Below, piece after piece: positions 1 through 6,248 of a stretch of 33,557 bases of DNA. Position 1 is the stretch's first letter; each line of letters opens with the position of its first letter. The notes under the pieces are model-generated. The model saw only the letters and a list, made by a program, of their open reading frames with translations. It searched no databases and was not told where the DNA came from. The position numbers and the translations under genes were made by a program. Source of the DNA: Pseudonocardia kujensis (lineage in GTDB: Bacteria > Actinomycetota > Actinomycetes > Mycobacteriales > Pseudonocardiaceae); the NCBI RefSeq assembly GCF_021283305.1, contig NZ_JAJSOK010000081.1, positions 1 through 33,557 on the forward strand, in the 5' to 3' direction.

Positions 1-1
1 G

Positions 2-124
2 TATGTGCTGGTGGTCGACGAGTTCCCGATGACCGTGACCGGCAAGGTCCGCAAGGTCGAGATGCGGGAGAAGTCCGTCGACATCCTCGACCTCCACGAG
101 GCGGCGTCCGTCCGCAACGCCTGA
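2..124 (+). CDS. Acyl-CoA synthetase (AMP-binding), C-terminal end only
   Basis: The window opens inside a gene. The last 40 codons read VVDEFPMTVTGKVRKVEM and stop at the TGA ending at 124. PMTVTGKVRK is the C-terminal (A10) motif of the acyl/aryl-CoA synthetase branch of the ANL superfamily, where the Lys of TGK contacts the adenylate during the first half-reaction. The family activates a carboxylic acid with ATP and loads it on CoA; the substrate cannot be told from this tail. The gene is cut by the window edge, not truncated biologically as far as can be seen. Confidence 0.85.
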   Translation, partial: YVLVVDEFPMTVTGKVRKVEMREKSVDILDLHEAASVRNA

Positions 125-175
125 GCGCCGCGACCTCCGGCCGACGCCGAGTCCCTGCTCGGCGCGCTCACGCCC

Positions 176-201
176 GTGGAAGGCGTCCGTGGAAGGCGTC
201 C
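176..201. repeat. 13-bp tandem duplication
   Basis: The 13-mer gtggaaggcgtcc occurs twice head to tail (176-188 and 189-201) in the 168-bp gap between the synthetase stop and the SMP-30 remnant. I recognise no gene in this gap. Confidence 0.7.
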
Positions 202-292
202 GCCACCCGGTGCTGGTGCCCGACGAGCGCGGCCCGCACCGTCGCCGCGCTCGCGGGCTGACCGGTCCTCGGACGGACCGAGGAGGGCCGCG

Positions 293-772
293 ATGCGGGA
301 GCTGACGGCGGAGCCGGTGACCGGGCCGGTGGCCCACCACGGCGAGGGACCCGTCCGGCACCCGTCCTACGCCGGTGTCCGGTGGGGGGACATGCTCGCC
401 GGCGACATCCTCGAGCTCGCGGGCGGCGAGGTCCGGCGCACGCACGTCGCGGCCGTGGCGGCCGCGTTCCGGCCGCGGCGCGGTGGCGGCACGGTCCTCG
501 CCGGCGAGCGTTCCCTGCTCCTGCTCGACGACGACCTGCGCTGCGAGCGCGACCTCGGCCCGGTCGCTTCACGCCCGACGGCCGGCTCGACGCCCGCGTC
601 CGGCTGCCCGTCCCCCGGGTCACCGCGTGCACCTTCGGCGGCCCGGACCTCGCCACGCTGTACGTGACCACCTCGCCGAGGGGGTGGCGCCGGGCGCGGA
701 GCCGTTGGCCGGCGCCCTGTTCGCCGTGGTGCCGGGCGTGCGCGGGCTGCGGTACTGGAGTTCGCGGGCTGA
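293..772 (+). pseudogene. Decayed SMP-30/gluconolactonase/LRE family gene
   Basis: The ATG at 293 follows an aggagg Shine-Dalgarno at 281-286. The first about 90 codons read as the N-terminus of an SMP-30/gluconolactonase/LRE-like protein: GEGPVRHPSYAGVRWGDML, then RRGGGTVLAGERSLLLLDDD. Near 561-568 the frame jumps directly to what is normally the C-terminal third (FTPDGRLDARVRLPVP, CTFGGPDLATLYVTTS), so roughly 100-120 central residues are missing, including most of the metal-site blades. A 1-nt loss near 675 shifts to a frame reading EGVAPGAEPLAGALFAV, and another near 751 shifts to a frame ending LEFAG and TGA at 770-772. Intact members are six-bladed propeller lactonases of nearly 300 residues; this one cannot fold as such. 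Three lesions argue for an old pseudogene rather than a single sequencing error. Confidence 0.8.
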
Positions 773-789
773 ACGGCCCGTCCGTCGCC

Positions 790-892
790 GCGGAGGCGCG
801 GAGGCGCGGAGGCGCGGAGGCGCGGAGGCGCGGAGGCGCGGAGGCGCGGAGGCGCGGAGGCGCGGAGGCGCGGAGGCGCGGAGGCGCGGAGG
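790..892. repeat. 8-bp tandem repeat, about 13 copies
   Basis: The unit gcggaggc is repeated without interruption for 103 bp (about 12.9 copies). It fills the convergent gap between the SMP-30 remnant (ends 772) and the methyltransferase, whose stop codon (893-895 on the minus strand) abuts the last repeat base. On the minus strand the array reads as consecutive cctccgcg units directly after the stop. The unit length is not a multiple of three, so copy-number change would shift any read-through frame. Confidence 0.95.
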
Positions 893-1735
893 TCAGCCGA
901 CCCGACCGGTGAACAGGTAGTAGCCGATCGCGGCGAAGAGCCGGTCGGTCCGGTGGAGCCCGGCGATCGTCGCGACCCAGCGGGCGGTCGCCTCCTCGTC
1001 GATGACCCCGGCCGCCCCGGCGGCCCGGCCGACCCCGGTGAAGTACCGCGCCGCGAGGTCCGGGTCGAACACGACCATGCGGCTGGTGATCCCGACGTCG
1101 CGCACGCCCAGGTCCAGCACGTGCCCGCGCAGGTCGCGGGCCAGCAGCCCGTGCACCACGGCGGTGTCGCACTCGTGGGCGAGGACGGCGCGGGCGAGGG
1201 CGCGGTCCGGGACGTTGACCGTGTTGGTGTCGAAGTCCGGCGTGATGACCGCGAGGGCCCCGCCCGGGCGGGTCACCCGGACCATCTCGCGCAGGGCCGC
1301 CCACGGGTCGTCGAGGTAGATCAGGACCCGCTCGATGCGGGTGACGTCGAAGGACGCGTCGGCGAAGGGCAGGTGCTGTGCGTCGGCGCGGAGCAGCGCG
1401 GCCGGCACCCCCGCTGCGGCCGCGCGGCGCCGGCCCTCGGCCACGAAGTCGGCGCTGAGGTCGACGCCGGTCACCGCGCCGCCGGGCTGCACGCGCCGGG
1501 CCAGCCGCAGGGTCTCGAGCCCGAACCCGCAGCCGACGTCGAGCACCCGGCTGCCGGGGCCGGTCCCGGTGCGCTCGATCCCGAGCGCCTTGAGCTCGCG
1601 CAGGAGCGGGAGCCGGTCGAAGGCCTCGAGCGCCGCCACGTAGGTCGCGGGGAGGGCGGTGTGGTCGAGGTCGGTGAAGTCGTGGAGCGCGATGTCCGGG
1701 TCGGTCTCCGTGTCGGGGGTGTCGGTGCTGCTCAC
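893..1735 (-). CDS. Class I SAM-dependent methyltransferase (UbiE/Methyltransf_11 type)
   Basis: 280 residues, starting at a GTG with ggagg at 1742-1746. Motif I is LDVGCGFGLET (about residues 64-74), which binds S-adenosylmethionine. An acidic residue ends strand beta-2 (TGVDLS), and the post-motifs include LRADAQHLPF, RVLIYLDDPWAALREM and VTRPGGALAVITPD. The fold is the soluble Rossmann-like methyltransferase; the long C-terminal part (about 170-280), which would shape the substrate site, gives no specific hint. The acceptor is unknown; small-molecule or quinone-type methylation is typical of such paralogues. The gene is monocistronic in appearance: its 3' end meets the tandem repeat and the upstream gene lies 141 bp away on the same strand. 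Confidence 0.85.
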   Translation of the reverse strand: MSSTDTPDTETDPDIALHDFTDLDHTALPATYVAALEAFDRLPLLRELKALGIERTGTGPGSRVLDVGCGFGLETLRLARRVQPGGAVTGVDLSADFVAEGRRRAAAAGVPAALLRADAQHLPFADASFDVTRIERVLIYLDDPWAALREMVRVTRPGGALAVITPDFDTNTVNVPDRALARAVLAHECDTAVVHGLLARDLRGHVLDLGVRDVGITSRMVVFDPDLAARYFTGVGRAAGAAGVIDEEATARWVATIAGLHRTDRLFAAIGYYLFTGRVG

Positions 1736-1762
1736 GGGCCCTCCTCCGCGCTGTGATCGGCA

Positions 1763-1783
1763 CCGGCCGGTTCGCCCGGCCGG
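1763..1783. terminator. GC-rich hairpin between DsbA-like and methyltransferase genes
   Basis: Two ccggccgg octamers (1763-1770 and 1776-1783) are separated by ttcgc and would form an 8-bp stem with a 5-nt loop. It lies downstream of the DsbA-like gene and about 28 bp upstream of the methyltransferase start, so it could be a terminator without a U-tract or a site in the leader. The role is inferred. Confidence 0.4.
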
Positions 1784-1799
1784 ACCGTGGCGTTACCCC

Positions 1800-1834
1800 G
1801 ATCGCCGATCGCCGATCGCCGGTCGGCGGTCGGC
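1800..1834. repeat. Five 7-bp repeats, partly inverted
   Basis: Three gatcgcc units (1800-1820) are followed at once by two ggtcggc units (1821-1834). The second set is nearly the reverse complement of the first (allowing G-T pairs), so the block could fold back on itself. It lies just downstream of the DsbA-like gene stop at 1877. Confidence 0.6.
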
Positions 1835-1876
1835 GTCGGCACCGCCGCCGGGTACGAGGTCCTGCGGCGGTGGTGC

Positions 1877-2587
1877 TCAGCGCTTGAGCCTGCGGCTGCC
1901 GCCGTGCCAGTCCTCCACCAGCCCGACCTGGTCGGGCCGCACCCCGAACGACGGCAGCTGCGGGCGCTCGCGCAGGCTGCGCTTGAGCTCGGCGAACCCG
2001 GGGAAGGCGGCGAGCGCCACGACGTGGTCCCACAGGGCGACCGCGTCGTCCTCCGCGGGCAGCCTGCTGATCACCGGGCCGAACAGGGCGGTCCCGTCCG
2101 GCGGGGCGAAGTGCAGGATCGGGGTGCCGACGTCCTTGCCGGTCAGCGTGAGTGCCTCGTCCGTCTCCGCGCGGACCACGGCGTCGAGCTCCTCGTCGTC
2201 GAGCGCGGTGACCAGGCGGGCCGGCAGCCCGACCGCGCCGAGCGCCTCGGCCGCGACCGCGCGCGTGCGCGAGCCGCCCTCGTCCGGTTGCTCCGCGCGC
2301 TCGTAGAGGAGCTGTCCGAGGGCCTCGTACAGCGGGCCGACCACGTCGGCGCCGTGCTCGGCGCGCGCCCGGGCGGCGAGCCGGAGCAGCCGCAGACCCG
2401 CCGTGTGTCCGGCCTCGTAGCCGTCCGGGAAGTGGGCGTCGTAGTCGATGTGCGCGTTGAGCAGGCGCAGGGAGACGAACCGCCACTCGACCTCGTAGGC
2501 GCGGCGGCGCTGCACCGTGCGCACCCACTTGCTGGTCATCCACGCGAACGGGCACGCCGGGTCGAAGTAGAACCGCAGATCGGACAC
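1877..2587 (-). CDS. DsbA-family thiol reductase (Rv2466c-like)
   Basis: 236 residues. The N-terminus LRFYFDPACPFAWMTSKWV carries the DsbA/Rv2466c-type active-site stretch DPxCPxxW, with one Cys where classical DsbA has CxxC. GTPILHF near residue 165 is the cis-Pro loop of thioredoxin folds. Related actinobacterial proteins include the mycothiol-dependent nitroreductase Rv2466c, so the likely role is cytoplasmic thiol-dependent reduction; there is no signal peptide. I chose the GTG at 2587: the protein begins immediately with the family's first strand and longer readings are low-complexity. A TACGGT box (minus strand, 2594-2599) ends 6 nt before the GTG with no Shine-Dalgarno, so the mRNA may be leaderless. 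It is divergent from the DUF2795 gene. Confidence 0.85.
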   Translation of the reverse strand: MSDLRFYFDPACPFAWMTSKWVRTVQRRRAYEVEWRFVSLRLLNAHIDYDAHFPDGYEAGHTAGLRLLRLAARARAEHGADVVGPLYEALGQLLYERAEQPDEGGSRTRAVAAEALGAVGLPARLVTALDDEELDAVVRAETDEALTLTGKDVGTPILHFAPPDGTALFGPVISRLPAEDDAVALWDHVVALAAFPGFAELKRSLRERPQLPSFGVRPDQVGLVEDWHGGSRRLKR

Positions 2588-2656
2588 GCGTCCACCGTAG
2601 GCGCGGCGACGCCCGATCGCGGGCGTGAGCCGGTGTGGCCCGGGTACGCCCCCGGC

Positions 2657-3097
2657 ATGGCGTTCCAGGTGACCGAGGTCCAGAAGGCGCTCAAGGGCGC
2701 GGACTACCCCATGAACGGCGACCAGCTCGCCGAGCTGGCGCAGCAGAACGGCGCCGACGAGGAGTTGGTGCAGAACCTTCGCGGGCTCCGCCAGGTCGAC
2801 GGCCCCAACACGGTGATGGCCGAGCTGAAGGGCGAGCTCGGCGGCTCGACGCCGGGCGGCACCGGGCAGGCCGAGCGGCCGACCAAGGACATCGACGGCC
2901 CGGCGTTCCAGGTCAACGAGGTGCAGCGGTACCTCAAGGGCGTCGACTACCCGGCCGACGGATCGCAGCTCGCGAGGACGGCCGAGCAGAACGGCGCACC
3001 CGACGACCTGGTCGACATCCTGAAGGGCCTGCGCCAGGTCGACGGGCCGAACACCGTGATGAAGGAGATCAAGGACCACCTCGGTGGTCCCGCCTGA
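2657..3097 (+). CDS. Tandem DUF2795 protein
   Basis: 146 residues made of two DUF2795 domains (about 1-62 and 83-146) joined by a Gly/Pro-rich linker. Both copies contain FQVxEVQ, LKGxDYP, QNGA and the identical stretch GLRQVDGPNTVM, showing internal duplication. DUF2795 proteins are small cytosolic actinobacterial proteins with no established function. The ATG is not preceded by a clear Shine-Dalgarno. The gene starts 69 bp from the divergent DsbA-like gene and is followed by a strong hairpin at 3109-3141, so it is probably transcribed alone. Confidence 0.85.
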   Translation: MAFQVTEVQKALKGADYPMNGDQLAELAQQNGADEELVQNLRGLRQVDGPNTVMAELKGELGGSTPGGTGQAERPTKDIDGPAFQVNEVQRYLKGVDYPADGSQLARTAEQNGAPDDLVDILKGLRQVDGPNTVMKEIKDHLGGPA

Positions 3098-3108
3098 CGA
3101 CGCGTCAG

Positions 3109-3141
3109 GCGCCCGGCCCGGCCGTTTAGCCGGCCGGGCGC
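3109..3141 (+). terminator. Hairpin terminator after DUF2795 gene
   Basis: gcgcccggcc (3109-3118) pairs perfectly with ggccgggcgc (3132-3141). After one bulged C there are three more pairs around a 6-nt loop (cgttta). No U-tract follows, which is usual in high-GC actinobacteria. It ends 17 bp before the next gene's GTG. Confidence 0.7.
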
Positions 3142-3158
3142 GGGATACGCGGCGGGCC

Positions 3159-4262
3159 GTGGCGGACGTCGTGCAGGTCCTGGACTCCCTCGACCCGGGC
3201 GGGGCCGAACGGCACGTCGTCGACCTGGCCCGGGCGCTGGTCCGGCGCGGCCACCACGTCGAGGTCGCCGCCTCGGCGGCCGGGCCACTGGCCCGCGAGC
3301 TGGAGCGGGCGGGCGTGCCGCTGCACGTCGTGGCCCCGGTGCGGGTGACGCGCAGGGCCTGCCCCGAGTTCGCCGAGGGCCTCGCGGACCTGCTCGACCG
3401 GCTCCGGCCCGACGTCGTGCACGCGCACCGGCACGCCGCCACCCTGGCCGCCGCGCAGGCGGTCGGCCCGGGCACCGCCCTCGTCGTCACCGAGCACACC
3501 GAGGCGCTCTGGCGCACCCCCGCCGACCGGGCGCACGCCCGGGCCGCACTGCGCCGGGCCGAGATCGTGGTGAGCGGCTCCGGGCCGATCGAGGCGGCGC
3601 TGCGCGCGCAGGGCATGCTGCCCCCGGGTGCCGGTCGTGTGGTGGGTCCCGCCGTCACCGCCGGCCCCACCAGCGGCGCCGCGCCGCCCGCCTGGCGTGG
3701 CCGCCCGGTGATCGGCCGGGTGTGCCGGCTGCAGCCGGACAAGGGTGTCGACGTCTTCCTCCGCGCCGCGTCGCTGCTGGCCCCGCGGCTGCCCACCGCC
3801 GTGTTCCCCGTGCTGGGCGACGGTCCGGCGGCCGCCGAGCTGCGGGCGCTGGGCCACTGGCTCGGGCTCGACGGGCGGGTGCACTGGCTGGGCTACCGAC
3901 CCGACGCACGGGCGATCCTGCCGTGCCTCGACGTGCTGGCGGTGACCTCGGGCTCGGACGCCGGCCAACTGGTGGTGCTGGAGGCGTTCGCGGCCGGGGT
4001 CCCGGTGGTCGGCGCCGCGGTCGGCGGGATCCCCGAGCAGGTGCGCTCGGGCCGCAACGGCCTGTTGGTCCCGCCCGGCGACGCGGCCGCGCTCGCCCGT
4101 GCGCTGTACGCCGTCGTCACCCGCCCGGTACTGGCCCGTCGGCTGCGCGAGGGCGCCCGGCGGGGCGCGGCCGCGCACTCCTTCGACGCCATGGTCGACG
4201 CGCTCGAGGGTGCCTACGCCGATGCGCTCGCCCCGCTCCGGCCCGCCAGCGCCGGGGCCTGA
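3159..4262 (+). CDS. Family 4 glycosyltransferase
   Basis: 367 residues of GT-B fold. The N-terminal domain has the donor-proximal LDPGGAERHV motif (residues 11-20). The C-terminal nucleotide-sugar domain has IGRVCRLQPDKGVDVF (185-200) and ends with GVPVVGAAVGGIPEQV and GLLVPPGD. The GT4 E-x7-E signature appears as D267-x7-E275, an Asp in place of the first Glu. The enzyme should transfer a sugar from a nucleotide donor with retention of configuration; donor and acceptor are not evident. I chose the GTG at 3159, where the Rossmann strand ADVVQVLDSL begins; the frame is open upstream into the preceding hairpin, which argues against earlier starts. No other polysaccharide genes adjoin it, so its pathway is unclear. 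Confidence 0.88.
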   Translation: MADVVQVLDSLDPGGAERHVVDLARALVRRGHHVEVAASAAGPLARELERAGVPLHVVAPVRVTRRACPEFAEGLADLLDRLRPDVVHAHRHAATLAAAQAVGPGTALVVTEHTEALWRTPADRAHARAALRRAEIVVSGSGPIEAALRAQGMLPPGAGRVVGPAVTAGPTSGAAPPAWRGRPVIGRVCRLQPDKGVDVFLRAASLLAPRLPTAVFPVLGDGPAAAELRALGHWLGLDGRVHWLGYRPDARAILPCLDVLAVTSGSDAGQLVVLEAFAAGVPVVGAAVGGIPEQVRSGRNGLLVPPGDAAALARALYAVVTRPVLARRLREGARRGAAAHSFDAMVDALEGAYADALAPLRPASAGA

Positions 4263-4287
4263 TGCCGCTGGACGCTCCTCCGGATCG

Positions 4288-4935
4288 TCAGCCGAGGCGG
4301 CCGACCACCGGGGCCAGCAACTCCGGGTGGGTCAGCGGCACCATGTGCCCGCCCGCGGGCAGCGTGAACGCCCGGCCCGCCGGGGCGGTGCGTGCGAGGT
4401 GCTCGGCCCAGCCCGCGGGGGCGATCCGGTCGTGCCGCCCGCGGACCACGAGGACGGGGCAGCGGATCGCCGCCAGGGCGGGTTCGATGCGGTGGCGGCG
4501 GATGACGTCCAGCGTCCGGGCCATCCCGACCGGCCCGGTCCGCAGGTAGTCCCGGACGAGCAGCGGCGCCTGCGCGGGCCACTCGTGTGTGGCCGTGCGC
4601 AGCCAGCGTTCCAGGAGCCGCGGCCAGGTGCAGCCGGAGGGATCGGTCGTCGGCCCGACGAGCACCAGGGCCGCCGGTGGGCGTGGCGCCCGGACCGCCA
4701 CCTCCGCCACCACCTGGCAGCTCGCCGAGTGCCCCAGCACGACCCGGCCGGCGACGTCCGCCGCCTCCAGGACCCGGCCGGCCTGCGCCGGCGGATCGAG
4801 CGCGGCGCCCCGGCGGACGCGCCGGCCGAACCCGGGCAGGGTGACGACCTCGGCCCCGGCCCCCAGCACGCGCAGGGTCGGGCCCCAGCTCGCCCCGGAC
4901 AGGCCGAGCCCCGGCACGAGGACGAACGGGTCCAT
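4288..4935 (-). CDS. Alpha/beta hydrolase
   Basis: 215 residues. The sequence opens with the oxyanion-hole strand FVLVPGLGLSGASW. The nucleophile elbow is GHSAS (Ser70), the acid is Asp169 in RGRHDRIAP, and the base is His197 in GGHMVPLTHP, giving a complete catalytic triad. The cap is short. No signal peptide is present, so it acts in the cytosol; the substrate (ester, lactone or similar) cannot be named. It starts 3 bp after the stop of the SDR at 4939-5745, so the two are almost certainly co-transcribed and may act on the same compound. Confidence 0.85.
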   Translation of the reverse strand: MDPFVLVPGLGLSGASWGPTLRVLGAGAEVVTLPGFGRRVRRGAALDPPAQAGRVLEAADVAGRVVLGHSASCQVVAEVAVRAPRPPAALVLVGPTTDPSGCTWPRLLERWLRTATHEWPAQAPLLVRDYLRTGPVGMARTLDVIRRHRIEPALAAIRCPVLVVRGRHDRIAPAGWAEHLARTAPAGRAFTLPAGGHMVPLTHPELLAPVVGRLG

Positions 4936-4938
4936 CGG

Positions 4939-5745
4939 TCAGCCGCGCCGCCAGTCGTCGGACGGGAGGTGGGAGCCCGCCATCGGGCCCATCTGCAGCA
5001 TCCCGCCGTCGACCGCCCACGAGGCACCCGTGACGTACGACGCGGCCGGCGAGGCGAGGAACGTGATCACGTCGGCGACCTCCCGGGCGTGCCCGGGCCG
5101 GCCGAGCGGCACTCCGGGACGCGCGGTCGTGGTGGGGTCCTCGTCCTCCTGCCCGGTCATCGGCGTCGCGATCTCCCCGGGTGCCACGGCGTTGACCGTG
5201 ATCCCGTGCTCGGCGAGCTCGATCGCGGCGGTCTTCGTCAGCAGGCCCAGGCCGCCCTTCGCCGCGCAGTACGGCGCCGCTCCGACCCGGGGCGCGTGCT
5301 CGTGCACGCTGGTGATGTTCACGATCCGCCCGCCCCGCCCTGCCGCCACCATCCGCCGGGCGGCGCGCTGCAGGCAGAGGAAGGCGCCGTCGAGGTCGGT
5401 GGCGAGCACCGCGCGCCACTGGTCGAAGCCCAGCTCGAGCAGCGGGGTGGAGGTGCCGGTGCCCGAGCCGTTGACCAGCACGTCGACCCCGCCGAGGGCA
5501 TCGGCGAGCTCGTCGACGACGGCCGCGGCCCCCGGCAGCGCGGTCAGGTCGAGCCGGCGCACCTCCGCCCGCCGGCCCGGCCCGCGCACCTCCTCCGCGG
5601 TGCCCTCGGCGCCGTTCTCGTCCTCGTGCCAGGTGATGCCCACGTCGCAGCCGGCGCCCGCCAGCGCGACGGCGGTGGCGCGGCCGATGCCGGAGTCCGA
5701 ACCGGTGACGATCGCGGTGCGGGGGAAGTCGGGGGGAGTCTGCAT
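4939..5745 (-). CDS. Short-chain dehydrogenase/reductase (SDR)
   Basis: 268 residues from the ATG at 5745, preceded by cggagggc. An upstream in-frame GTG at 5805 would add 20 residues without family similarity, so I rejected it. TGSDSGIG (residues 14-21) is the dinucleotide-binding glycine motif. The usual NNAG is replaced by NGSG (92-95). The catalytic set is Ser146, Tyr159 and Lys163 (YCAAK). The C-terminus SWAVDGGMLQMGP is typical of classical tetrameric SDRs of the glucose/3-oxoacyl reductase type. It is the first gene of a two-gene minus-strand operon with the alpha/beta hydrolase. The substrate is unknown. Confidence 0.87.
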   Translation of the reverse strand: MQTPPDFPRTAIVTGSDSGIGRATAVALAGAGCDVGITWHEDENGAEGTAEEVRGPGRRAEVRRLDLTALPGAAAVVDELADALGGVDVLVNGSGTGTSTPLLELGFDQWRAVLATDLDGAFLCLQRAARRMVAAGRGGRIVNITSVHEHAPRVGAAPYCAAKGGLGLLTKTAAIELAEHGITVNAVAPGEIATPMTGQEDEDPTTTARPGVPLGRPGHAREVADVITFLASPAASYVTGASWAVDGGMLQMGPMAGSHLPSDDWRRG

Positions 5746-5908
5746 GCCCTCCGCATGCCCGCCCAGCGCCGGCTCACGCCCCGCGGTGCGACCCGGTCGG
5801 CTCACCCCGGCGGGCGCCCGCGATCACCCGCGCGGCCCAACTTCCCGCCGCCGCGCGTCCGCGGCCACCGGATCGGGTACCTGATGCCGTCGACGGAGGG
5901 AGCACACG

Positions 5909-6208
5909 GTGACGGTGGCGACGACGGGCGGCGGCCACGTCCAGCGTTCGGGCGGGGGCGGCTCCAGCGGGCTGGCCGACGTCGTCGAGCTGATCCTGGA
6001 CAAGGGGCTCGTGATCGACGTGTTCGTCCGCGTGTCGATCGTGGGCATCGAGCTCCTCACGATCGACGCCCGCGTGGTCGTGGCCAGCGTGGACACGTTC
6101 CTCCGCTTCGCGGAGGCCACCAACCGGCTCGACCTCTACAGCAGCGAGAAGCGCGGCACCGACCTCCCGGAGATCCTGCAGAAGACCACCGAGAAGGCGA
6201 TGCGCTGA
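5909..6208 (+). CDS. gvpA: Gas vesicle structural protein GvpA, orphan copy
   Basis: 99 residues. After a Gly/Ser-rich start, residues 21-70 read LADVVELILDKGLVIDVFV, then VSIVGIELLTIDARVVVASV and DTFLRFAEA. This is the full conserved GvpA core: the small amphipathic shell protein that stacks into the gas-vesicle wall. The GTG start has ggaggg at 5895-5900, 8 nt away, and matches the MTV...GGGGSSGL starts of actinobacterial homologues. A perfect hairpin (6211-6244) follows the stop, so the gene is transcribed alone. No gvpF, G, J, K, L, N, O or S homologue occurs anywhere in this window, whereas gvpA normally sits in a cluster. Either the other genes lie elsewhere or the protein has another use. 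The family call is firm; vesicle formation is not shown. Confidence 0.9.
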   Translation: MTVATTGGGHVQRSGGGGSSGLADVVELILDKGLVIDVFVRVSIVGIELLTIDARVVVASVDTFLRFAEATNRLDLYSSEKRGTDLPEILQKTTEKAMR

Positions 6209-6210
6209 CC

Positions 6211-6244
6211 CCTGCCGCGGGACCGGCGCCGGGCCCGCGGCAGG
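6211..6244. terminator. Perfect hairpin between convergent gvpA and adaptor gene
   Basis: cctgccgcggg (6211-6221) and cccgcggcagg (6234-6244) form a perfect 11-bp stem with a 12-nt loop. It sits 2 bp after the gvpA stop and 4 bp before the stop of the convergent minus-strand gene, so it can serve both directions. No U-tract. Confidence 0.8.
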
Positions 6245-6248
6245 TGCG

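Noticed and set aside
125..292. Possible remnant gene between the synthetase and the SMP-30 pseudogene
   Set aside because: Short frames ending near 261 have gene-like composition, but no family could be recognised and the segment contains a tandem duplication; too little to call.
790..892. CRISPR array
   Set aside because: The repeats are 8 bp with no spacers and no cas genes are nearby; it is a simple tandem repeat.
168..2555. A 795-codon open frame on the minus strand
   Set aside because: Arg/Pro/Ala-rich shadow of the SMP-30 remnant, tandem repeat, methyltransferase and DsbA-like genes; no protein family is recognisable and it crosses the 8-bp array.
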